In this document: positions 8,774-16,679 of the stretch, one piece after another | Layout: the number at the start of each line of letters is the position of its first letter | How positions within the stretch are numbered: position 1 is the stretch's first letter | From: Hydra vulgaris | Lineage: Eukaryota; Cnidaria; Hydrozoa; Anthoathecata; Hydridae | Length of the DNA: 64,000 nt | Reading direction: 5' to 3' | Assembly: GCF_038396675.1 (NCBI RefSeq) | Contig: NC_088921.1 | Location: 21,371,001-21,435,000, forward strand | Program-made: the position numbers and the translations under genes | Notes under the pieces: generated by a model | Seen by the model: only the letters and a program-made list of their open reading frames with translations | Database searches by the model: none | Told to the model about the DNA's origin: nothing

Positions 8774-8967
8774 TTAAGTTTTTCTGAAAAAGTTTTCGGA
8801 CTTTTAGTTTATTTTTCGAGTGGTTGAGAGTTTAATAGAGATCGTAGATCTCAGTGAGTTTGTTTAGTGTGAGTGAGTTTTAGTAAGAGGTTGGTTAGAC
8901 CTCTTTTGAGGTCTACTGGCCTCTGAGTGGCTGAGAATATAATATATACAGGTAGAACTATTTTGCC

Positions 8968-10461
8968 ATGCTACTATTAGATCCAAGAAATACCATGGAA
9001 ATAGATACAGAAATAGCGGCTGCTACAGCCCAGAACAAATGCTATATGCAAGCTGCAAACAAAACCTATGCACAAGCAGCAACCAATAACGATAACGCAT
9101 ACGACTATAGCGCCCTAAATAATACTCTCTTATGTAAGGTTAACGCTAAAATTAGCGACAACGATTTCTTAGTTGCTATTGAAGAGGCCGGATATGATAA
9201 ATACCTATTCGGATACCAACAAATCCGTAACGGCTCAATAATTGAGATCGTTATGAAAAACGACAAAATTAAAAAAACGATTCTTGAAAAAGGATTAAAT
9301 ATGAATGGTGTAAACCACCGATTCTACCAATCTACTCCATCGAGAAACATTAGTAAAAAGGTAACTGTTTCCATCCTCGGGTTACCAATTGAAAAAAGTA
9401 ATTATCCTGCTGGTAAATTTCTAGAACAGCTCGGATACGGAAAACATATTAAAACTAAACCTATATTTAAAAAAACACCAAACAACAAAACGCTCTATTA
9501 CTCCGGCATCATAGTTGCGATTATGGACAAATTAGAAAAACCAATTCCAAGGTTTATAAAACTGAATGGGTATGAGGTTAGGGCAATCTACAACGGCCAG
9601 GAAGATGTGGGAAAGCCACAAAACAAAGTAAACCCGAATCAGAAAAACGAAGACAAAGTTGTTTGCGAATCAACTAGTAGCATTCACCAAGTTATACCAC
9701 CTGTAGAAACACAAAATCGGAATATTATTAAAACGACCGAGGATATGGGAATAGAAAAGGAAACGAATGAACATGAGAAGAATTTAGAAATACAAATAAC
9801 AGTAGAAAATATAGAACTTCAGGCAGCAAACGAAAACAGAATTAGTAAAAACGATGAAGATAATAGCGAAGTCGATGAAAGAAATGAAAATGATAATGAA
9901 CAGGATAGTAGTAAAGTAAGTGATATAGCTAAGAGTAAAGATGCTGATGGCCAAAGTGAAAAAGATGTCTTCAGCAAAGAAGATGACAATCTGGACAACG
10001 TGGAAATACCTACAGAATATAGACACATGTCACATATAGACAAGGTCAATTATAACTGGAAGACCTTTAAAAATTTTGACCGACTAAACTGTAGCAAGGA
10101 AGAATTACTAAAATTTAAAGCCTTTAAGAAACTCGAATGGCAACAATATAACACTGCAAAAATGAATTACTATAAATCACTCAAAGATCTGGAAAAAAAA
10201 ATAGGAAAAATTACACCACTTATTTTCGAAAAAATGGACTCCAGTGAAATATATTCATTTAATATGAAAGAATTTAAAAATTTTAACATCAAAACCGCAG
10301 ATAACACCGAAAAGACAAAATATACTGCTTGTAAAAGGGCAGAATGGAAACAACGAAAGAAGGAATTTTTCCAATATATTAAAAATCATGAAAGAAAACA
10401 AGAAGAACGTAATTTAAAAAAGCAAACGTATCTAGCCAAGAGAGCAAAAATAACACCTTAA
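8968..10461 (+). CDS. ORF1 protein of element D (497 aa), RRM-like with two C-terminal modules
   Basis: Intact ORF. Residues 1-45 hold the TYAQAA motif. A first RRM-like region spans about 52-120, and a second about 132-210 with VSILGLP (134-140) and YYSGIIVAIM (177-186). An acidic, S/D/E/N-rich hinge covers about 215-345. Then come two ungapped 45-residue repeats, 347-391 and 416-460. Each starts with P two residues in, has an M at position 8, YN or FN near 17-18, an FKNF motif at 21-24, and ends in EW. A basic tail (461-497) closes the protein. Two ATGs are possible: 8968 and 8995 (taccATGGAA, better context); both are conserved in the ORF1 at 16680. By family it binds element RNA. The modules match nothing I recognise; they could bind nucleic acid or a partner protein. 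Confidence 0.9.
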   Translation: MLLLDPRNTMEIDTEIAAATAQNKCYMQAANKTYAQAATNNDNAYDYSALNNTLLCKVNAKISDNDFLVAIEEAGYDKYLFGYQQIRNGSIIEIVMKNDKIKKTILEKGLNMNGVNHRFYQSTPSRNISKKVTVSILGLPIEKSNYPAGKFLEQLGYGKHIKTKPIFKKTPNNKTLYYSGIIVAIMDKLEKPIPRFIKLNGYEVRAIYNGQEDVGKPQNKVNPNQKNEDKVVCESTSSIHQVIPPVETQNRNIIKTTEDMGIEKETNEHEKNLEIQITVENIELQAANENRISKNDEDNSEVDERNENDNEQDSSKVSDIAKSKDADGQSEKDVFSKEDDNLDNVEIPTEYRHMSHIDKVNYNWKTFKNFDRLNCSKEELLKFKAFKKLEWQQYNTAKMNYYKSLKDLEKKIGKITPLIFEKMDSSEIYSFNMKEFKNFNIKTADNTEKTKYTACKRAEWKQRKKEFFQYIKNHERKQEERNLKKQTYLAKRAKITP

Positions 10462-10715
10462 AAAGAAAATTAAAAAGCAGCATTAAATAAAAAAATTTTA
10501 AACAAAACAATTAAAAAAGTATTAAACAAAAAATTATGATGTTATAATGTCGCATCCAAGAGCTACCTTATTAACATTATTTAACTTGAAAAAATATATC
10601 AACAAAAATAAAAATATAAAATTAACAAAACATAATAAAAATATAAAACAATTAAAACAAAAACAAAAAATATAAAATGAATAATCAACCTACTAGGGCC
10701 TTTGACTAGTAGGTA

Positions 10716-10754
<39 letters not shown>

Positions 10755-10757
<3 letters not shown>

Positions 10758-10911
10758 TCTGTTCTTATCAGTTTAATATCTGGTACGCCGGCACAGTCCG
10801 GCTCATATATTAATCTGATTTTTGGCATTAGGTCATGGGATCATAGGTTTACCTTGCCCTGACCACGGGTTGCCTCGGCTTTGCACTACTGCTGAGCGCG
10901 GCCCAGATTGG
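10755..10911 (+). pseudogene. U2: U2 snRNA 3' part (nt 36-192) after element D
   Basis: Consensus sequence beginning with the right-hand target duplication of element D. It lacks promoter and 5' domain. Confidence 0.95.
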
Positions 10912-11085
10912 AAAAAAGAAAATATCTTCACTTTCAGAGTGTCTAACATCGCTAATGGTCTCAGCTGCTGCTGCTGATGATGCTGCTGATGATGACGACG
11001 ACGAAAATGATTAGACGTTCTAATTCAAACCACAAGTACATTGTTGAAGACGGCGTCAGTCCGACTATGTCTGCAGTGTTCAGTT

Positions 11086-11277
11086 ATCGCTTCTCGGCCT
11101 AATGGCTAAGATCAAGTGTAGTATCTGTTCTTATAAGTTTAATATCTGGTACGCCGGCACAGTCCGGCTCATATATTAATCTGATTTTTGGCATTAGGTC
11201 ATGGGATCATAGGTTTACCTTGCCCTGACCACGGGTTGCCTCGGCTTTGCACTACTGCTGAGCGCGGCCCAGATTGG
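11086..11277 (+). ncRNA. U2: U2 snRNA gene, one substitution in the target site
   Basis: Full 192-nt copy with promoter. C50 is A (ttataag), at the last base of the retroelement target duplication; the rest is consensus. Confidence 0.94.
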
Positions 11278-11451
11278 AAAAAAGAAAATATCTTCACTTT
11301 CAGAGTGTCTAACATCGCTAATGGTCTCAGCTGCTGCTGCTGATGATGCTGCTGATGATGACGACGACGAAAATGATTAGACGTTCTAATTCAAACCACA
11401 AGTACATTGTTGAAGACGGCGTCAGTCCGACTATGTCTGCAGTGTTCAGTT

Positions 11452-11501
11452 ATCGCTTCTCGGCCTAATGGCTAAGATCAAGTGTAGTATCTGTTCTTAT
11501 C
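11452..11501 (+). pseudogene. U2: U2 snRNA 5' part (nt 1-50), interrupted by element E
   Basis: Consensus 5' half with full promoter, joined to element E after nt 50. Confidence 0.95.
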
Positions 11502-13546
11502 TTAGTTTAATTAGGCGAGCTAGTGATCCATACTTGTATAAAGAAGGTCTACTGGCCTTCTGAGTGTATTGAGTGTTACCTTGCTCCCTCCACGGGTTGC
11601 AAGGTTAAGTTTTTCTGAAAAAGTTTTCGGACTTTTAGTTTATTTTTCGAGTGGTTGAAGGTTTAATAGAGATCGTAGATCTCAGTGAGTTTGTTTAGTG
11701 TGAGTGAGTTTTAGTAAGAGGTTGGTTAGACCTCTTTTGAGGTCTACTGGCCTCTGAGTGGCTGAGAATATAATATATACAGGTAGAACTATTTTGCCAT
11801 GCTACTATTAGATCCAAGAAATACCATGGAAATAGATACAGAAATAGCGGCTGCTACAGCCCAGAACAAATGCTATATGCAAGCTGCAAACAAAACCTAT
11901 GCACAAGCAGCAACCAATAACGATAACGCATACGACTATAGCGCCCTAAATAATACTCTCTTATGTAAGGTTAACGCTAAAATTAGCGACAACGATTTCT
12001 TAGTTGCTATTGAAGAGGCCGGATATGATAAATACCTATTCGGATACCAACAAATCCGTAACGGCTCAATAATTGAGATCGTTATGAAAAACGACAAAAT
12101 TAAAAAAACGATTCTTGAAAAAGGATTAAATATGAATGGTGTAAACCACCGATTCTACCAATCTACTCCATCGAGAAACATTAGTAAAAAGGTAACTGTT
12201 TCCATCCTCGGGTTACCAATTGAAAAAAGTAATTATCCTGCTGGTAAATTTCTAGAACAGCTCGGATACGGAAAACATATTAAAACTAAACCTATATTTA
12301 AAAAAACACCAAACAACAAAACGCTCTATTACTCCGGCATCATAGTTGCGATTATGGACAAATTAGAAAAACCAATTCCAAGGTTTATAAAACTGAATGG
12401 GTATGAGGTTAGGGCAATCTACAACGGCCAGGAAGATGTGGGAAAGCCACAAAACAAAGTAAACCCGAATCAGAAAAACGAAGACAAAGTTGTTTGCGAA
12501 TCAACTAGTAGCATTCACCAAGTTATACCACCTGTAGAAACACAAAATCGGAATATTATTAAAACGACCGAGGATATGGGAATAGAAAAGGAAACGAATG
12601 AACATGAGAAGAATTTAGAAATACAAATAACAGTAGAAAATATAGAACTTCAGGCAGCAAACGAAAACAGAATTAGTAAAAACGATGAAGATAATAGCGA
12701 AGTCGATGAAAGAAATGAAAATGATAATGAACAGGATAGTAGTAAAGTAAGTGATATAGCTAAGAGTAAAGATGCTGATGGCCAAAGTGAAAAAGATGTC
12801 TTCAGCAAAGAAGATGACAATCTGGACAACGTGGAAATACCTACAGAATATAGACACATGTCACATATAGACAAGGTCAATTATAACTGGAAGACCTTTA
12901 AAAATTTTGACCGACTAAACTGTAGCAAGGAAGAATTACTAAAATTTAAAGCCTTTAAGAAACTCGAATGGCAACAATATAACACTGCAAAAATGAATTA
13001 CTATAAATCACTCAAAGATCTGGAAAAAAAAATAGGAAAAATTACACCACTTATTTTCGAAAAAATGGACTCCAGTGAAATATATTCATTTAATATGAAA
13101 GAATTTAAAAATTTTAACATCAAAACCGCAGATAACACCGAAAAGACAAAATATACTGCTTGTAAAAGGGCAGAATGGAAACAACGAAAGAAGGAATTTT
13201 TCCAATATATTAAAGATCATGAAAGAAAACAAGAAGAACGTAATTTAAAAAAGCAAACGTATCTAGCCAAGAGAGCAAAAATAACACCTTAAAAAGAAAA
13301 TTAAAAAGCAGCATTAAATAAAAAAATTTTAAACAAAACAATTAAAAAAGTATTAAACAAAAAATTATGATGTTATAATGTCGCATCCAAGAGCTACCTT
13401 ATTAACATTATTTAACTTGAAAAAATATATCAACAAAAATAAAAATATAAAATTAACAAAACATAATAAAAATATAAAACAATTAAAACAAAAACAAAAA
13501 ATATAAAATGAATAATCAACCTACGAGGGCCTGTGTCTAGTAGGTG
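11502..13546 (+). mobile_element. Element E: ORF1-only U2 element, near-identical to D, lacking poly(A) and right U2 flank
   Basis: Begins 2831 bp after the start of D, exactly the length of D plus the two following U2 units, and matches D almost base for base, including UTRs. It ends after ctagtaggtg with no poly(A) and no U2, and joins element F directly. Its terminal hairpin differs slightly (cctacgag and ctagtagg), and its 3' end reads gggcctgtgtctag, like the tails of C and G. It has a U2-like leader segment at 11577-11604. The E copy arose either by unequal exchange with the D unit or as a fresh insertion. Confidence 0.88.
11799..13292 (+). CDS. ORF1 protein of element E (497 aa)
   Basis: Identical to the ORF1 at 8968 except N473D, in the basic tail. 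It has the same two RRM-like regions, acidic hinge and two 45-residue modules (347-391 and 416-460). Intact frame; same choice of starts (11799 or the in-frame ATG at codon 10). So close a match over almost 500 codons means a very recent common copy and says little about selection. Confidence 0.9.
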   Translation: MLLLDPRNTMEIDTEIAAATAQNKCYMQAANKTYAQAATNNDNAYDYSALNNTLLCKVNAKISDNDFLVAIEEAGYDKYLFGYQQIRNGSIIEIVMKNDKIKKTILEKGLNMNGVNHRFYQSTPSRNISKKVTVSILGLPIEKSNYPAGKFLEQLGYGKHIKTKPIFKKTPNNKTLYYSGIIVAIMDKLEKPIPRFIKLNGYEVRAIYNGQEDVGKPQNKVNPNQKNEDKVVCESTSSIHQVIPPVETQNRNIIKTTEDMGIEKETNEHEKNLEIQITVENIELQAANENRISKNDEDNSEVDERNENDNEQDSSKVSDIAKSKDADGQSEKDVFSKEDDNLDNVEIPTEYRHMSHIDKVNYNWKTFKNFDRLNCSKEELLKFKAFKKLEWQQYNTAKMNYYKSLKDLEKKIGKITPLIFEKMDSSEIYSFNMKEFKNFNIKTADNTEKTKYTACKRAEWKQRKKEFFQYIKDHERKQEERNLKKQTYLAKRAKITP

Positions 13547-15595
13547 TTTAATTAGGCGAGCTAGTGATCCATACTGTATAAAGAAGGTCTACTGGCCTTC
13601 TGAGTGTATTGAGTGTTACCTTGCTACCTCCACGGGTTGCAAGGCCAAGATTTTCTAAAAAAGTTTTCGGACTTTTAGTTTATTTTTTGAGTGGTTGAGA
13701 GTTTTATAGAGATCGTAGATCTCAGTGAGTTTTTTGAGTGTGAGTGAGTTTTAGTAAGAGGTTGGTTAGACCTCTTTTGAGGTCTACTGGCCTCTGAGTG
13801 GCTGAGAATATAATATATACAGGTAGAACTATTTTGCCATGCTACTATTAGATCCAAGAAATACCATGGAAATAGATACAGAAATAGCGGCTGCTACAGC
13901 CCAGAACAAATGCTCTATTCAAGCTGCAAATAAAACCTATGCACAAGCAGCAACCAATAACGATAACGCATACGACTATAGCGCCCTAAATAATACTCTC
14001 TTATGTAAGGTTAACGCTAAAATTAGCGACAACGATTTCTTAGTTGCTATTGAAGAGGCCGGATATGATAAATACCTATTCGGATACCAACAAATCCGTA
14101 ACGGCTCAATAATTGAGATTGTTATGAAAAACGACAAAATTAAAAAAACGATTCTTGAAAAAGGATTAAATATTAATGGTGTAAACCACCGATTCTACCA
14201 ATCTACTCCATCGAGAAACATTAGTAAAAAGGTAACTGTTTCCATCCTCGGGTTACCAATTGAAAAAAGTAACTATCCTGCTGGTAAATTTCTAGAGCAG
14301 CTCGGATACGGAAAACATATTAGAACTAAACCTATATTTAAAAAAACACCAAACAACAAAACGCTCTATTACTCCGGTATCATAGTTGCGATTATGGACA
14401 AAATAGACAAACCAATCCCAAGGTTTATAAAACTGAATGGGTATGAGGTTAGGGCAATCTACAACGGCCAGGAAGATGTGGGAAAGCCTCAAAACAAAGT
14501 AAACCCGAATCAGAAAAACGAAGACAAATTTGTTTGCAAATCACCTAGTAGCATTCCCCAAGTTATACCACCTCTAGGAACACAAAATCAGAACATTATT
14601 AAAACGACCGAGGATAAGGGAATAGAAAAGGAAACGAATGAACATGAGAAGAATTTAGAAATACAAATAACAGTAGAAAATATAGCACTTCAGGCAGCAA
14701 ACGAAAACAAATTTAGTAAAAACGATAAAGATAATAGCGAAGTCGATGAAAGAAATGAAGATGATAATGAACAGGATAGTAGTAAAGTAAGTGATATAGC
14801 TAAGAGTAAAGATGCTGATGGCCAAAGTGAAAAAGATGTCTTCAGCAAAGAAGATGACAATCTGGACAACGTTGAAATACCTACAGAATATAGACACATG
14901 TCACATATAGACAAAGTCAATTATAACTGGAAGACCTTTAAAAATTTTGACCGACTAAACTGTAGCAAGGAAGAATTACTAAAATTCAGAGCCTTTAAGA
15001 AACTCGAATGGGAACAATATAACACTGCAAAAATGAATAAATATAAATCACTCAAAGACCTAGAAAAAAAAATAGGAAAACTTACACCACTTGGTTTCGA
15101 AAAAATGGACTCCAGTGAAATATACTCATTTAATATGAAAGAATTTAAAAATTTTAACATCAATACCGCAAATATAAATGAAAAGACAAAATATATTGCT
15201 TGTAAGAGAGCAGAATGTAAACAACGAAAAAAGGAATTTTTCCAATATATTAAAGATCATGAAAGAAAACAAGAAGAACGTAATTTAAAAAAGCAAACGT
15301 ATCAAGCCAAGAGAGCAAAAATAACACCTTAAGAAGAAAATTAAAAAGCAACATTTAATAAAAAACAATTTTAAAGAAAACAATTAAAAAAGTATTAAAC
15401 AAAAAATTATAATGTTATAATGTCGCATCCAAGAGCTACCCTATTAACATTATTTAACTTAAAAAATATATATCAACAAAAATAAAAATATAAAATTAAC
15501 AAAACATAATAAAAATATATAACAATTAAAACAAAAATAAAAAATATAAAATAAATAATCAACCTACTAGGCCCTTGGACTAGTTGGTAGATAAA

Positions 15596-15636
<41 letters not shown>
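13547..15636 (+). mobile_element. Element F: ORF1-only U2 element fused head-to-tail to element E
   Basis: Starts at tttaattaggcg, lacking the first four bases (ttag) of the D-type 5' end, directly after the 3' end of E. It ends in a poly(A) of about 38 nt followed by U2 from nt 36 (15637). The terminal hairpin is CCTACTAG/CTAGTTGG, with one mismatch shared with element H. The leader has the GGTCTACTGGCC hairpins and a U2-like segment (13617-13644, here ctacctcc in the loop). It is closer to H than to D/E in ORF1, so E and F are different lineages joined together. Confidence 0.9.
13839..15332 (+). CDS. ORF1 protein of element F (497 aa), W lost in module 2
   Basis: Intact ORF with the D-type architecture. 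Differences from D are spread through the hinge and modules (for example N-rich changes near 440-447). The conserved EW at the end of module 2 is EC here (residue 460, KRAECKQRK), the only double-module copy in the window without that tryptophan, so this copy may be impaired although open. The first module keeps FKNFDRLNC and EW. A CSIQAA sequence replaces CYMQAA near residue 25. Confidence 0.9.
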   Translation: MLLLDPRNTMEIDTEIAAATAQNKCSIQAANKTYAQAATNNDNAYDYSALNNTLLCKVNAKISDNDFLVAIEEAGYDKYLFGYQQIRNGSIIEIVMKNDKIKKTILEKGLNINGVNHRFYQSTPSRNISKKVTVSILGLPIEKSNYPAGKFLEQLGYGKHIRTKPIFKKTPNNKTLYYSGIIVAIMDKIDKPIPRFIKLNGYEVRAIYNGQEDVGKPQNKVNPNQKNEDKFVCKSPSSIPQVIPPLGTQNQNIIKTTEDKGIEKETNEHEKNLEIQITVENIALQAANENKFSKNDKDNSEVDERNEDDNEQDSSKVSDIAKSKDADGQSEKDVFSKEDDNLDNVEIPTEYRHMSHIDKVNYNWKTFKNFDRLNCSKEELLKFRAFKKLEWEQYNTAKMNKYKSLKDLEKKIGKLTPLGFEKMDSSEIYSFNMKEFKNFNINTANINEKTKYIACKRAECKQRKKEFFQYIKDHERKQEERNLKKQTYQAKRAKITP

Positions 15637-15639
<3 letters not shown>

Positions 15640-15793
15640 TCTGTTCTTATCAGTTTAATATCTGGTACGCCGGCACAGTCCGGCTCATATATTAATCTGA
15701 TTTTTGGCATTAGGTCATGGGATCATAGGTTTACCTTGCCCTGACCACGGGTTGCCTCGGCTTTGCACTACTGCTGAGCGCGGCCCAGATTGG
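15637..15793 (+). pseudogene. U2: U2 snRNA 3' part (nt 36-192) after element F
   Basis: Consensus; begins at the right-hand target duplication. The matching left copy is at 11487-11501, in front of element E, so E and F share one insertion site. Confidence 0.95.
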
Positions 15794-15967
15794 AAAAAAG
15801 AAAATATCTTCACTTTCAGAGTGTCTAACATCGCTAATGGTCTCAGCTGCTGCTGCTGATGATGCTGCTGATGATGACGACGACGAAAATGATTAGACGT
15901 TCTAATTCAAACCACAAGTACATTGTTGAAGACGGCGTCAGTCCGACTATGTCTGCAGTGTTCAGTT

Positions 15968-16159
15968 ATCGCTTCTCGGCCTAATGGCTAAGATCAAGTG
16001 TAGTATCTGTTCTTATCAGTTTAATATCTGGTACGCCGGCACAGTCCGGCTCATATATTAATCTGATTTTTGGCATTAGGTCATGGGATCATAGGTTTAC
16101 CTTGCCCTGACCACGGGTTGCCTCGGCTTTGCACTACTGCTGAGCGCGGCCCAGATTGG
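15968..16159 (+). ncRNA. U2: U2 snRNA gene, consensus
   Basis: Full 192-nt copy with intact promoter, GTAGTA, Sm site and stem-loop IV, between elements F and G. A candidate functional gene. Confidence 0.96.
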
Positions 16160-16333
16160 AAAAAAGAAAATATCTTCACTTTCAGAGTGTCTAACATCGC
16201 TAATGGTCTCAGCTGCTGCTGCTGATGATGCTGCTGATGATGACGACGACGAAAATGATTAGACGTTCTAATTCAAACCACAAGTACATTGTTGAAGACG
16301 GCGTCAGTCCGACTATGTCTGCAGTGTTCAGTT

Positions 16334-16383
16334 ATCGCTTCTCGGCCTAATGGCTAAGATCAAGTGTAGTATCTGTTCTTATC
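16334..16383 (+). pseudogene. U2: U2 snRNA 5' part (nt 1-50), interrupted by element G
   Basis: Consensus 5' half with promoter, joined to element G after ttatc. Confidence 0.95.
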
Positions 16384-16460
16384 TTAGTTTAATTAGGCGA
16401 GCTAGTGATCCTAACTAGTATATAGAAGGTCTACTGGCCTTCTGAGTGTTTAGTGAGTAT

Positions 16461-16488
16461 TACCTTGCGCCTTCCACGGGTTGCAAGG
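16461..16488 (+). other. U2 stem-loop III-like segment in the 5' UTR of element G
   Basis: TACCTTGC-gcctt-CCACGGGTTGC followed by AAGG. The flanking U2-identical blocks are kept while the 5 nt between them differ from D (tccct) and from U2. Confidence 0.65.
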
Positions 16489-16679
16489 ACGAGTGATATA
16501 AGAGTGTACTGGTTCCTTTATTTAGTGTATTGAGTGACTGAGAGATTGTAGAGATCGTAGATCTCAGTGAGTTAAAGAGAGTGTGAGTTTAAAGAGGTTG
16601 ATTAGACCTCATTAGAGGTCTACTGGCCTCAGAGCGTCCGAGTAGTTAAGAGTGTATTATATAGTTAGTACTATTTACC

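Larger units (their letters stand above)
8671..10754 (+). mobile_element. Element D: full-length ORF1-only U2-targeted element (2084 bp)
   Basis: Flanked by a perfect 15-bp target duplication (8656-8670 and 10755-10769). The 5' UTR is 297 bp, ORF1 covers 8968-10461, and the 3' UTR of about 257 bp is A-rich with an AATGT/ACATT stem near 10545-10582 and a terminal hairpin CCTACTAG (10689-10696)/CTAGTAGG (10706-10713) just before a poly(A) of about 37 nt. There is no ORF2 sequence. With E, F and H it forms one subfamily that keeps the same ends and the same open ORF1, so these are copies of a unit that moves as such and not independent deletions. Confidence 0.93.

Noticed and set aside
8671-8800. 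HDV-like or hammerhead ribozyme at the 5' end of the elements
   Set aside because: Hairpins are present, but I could not fit the nested pseudoknot of HDV-like ribozymes or the hammerhead core bases.
9784-10049. Minus-strand frames of 76-80 codons inside ORF1 (also at 12615, 14655, 24584)
   Set aside because: Ser/Leu/Phe-rich shadows of the acidic hinge, repeated only because ORF1 is repeated.
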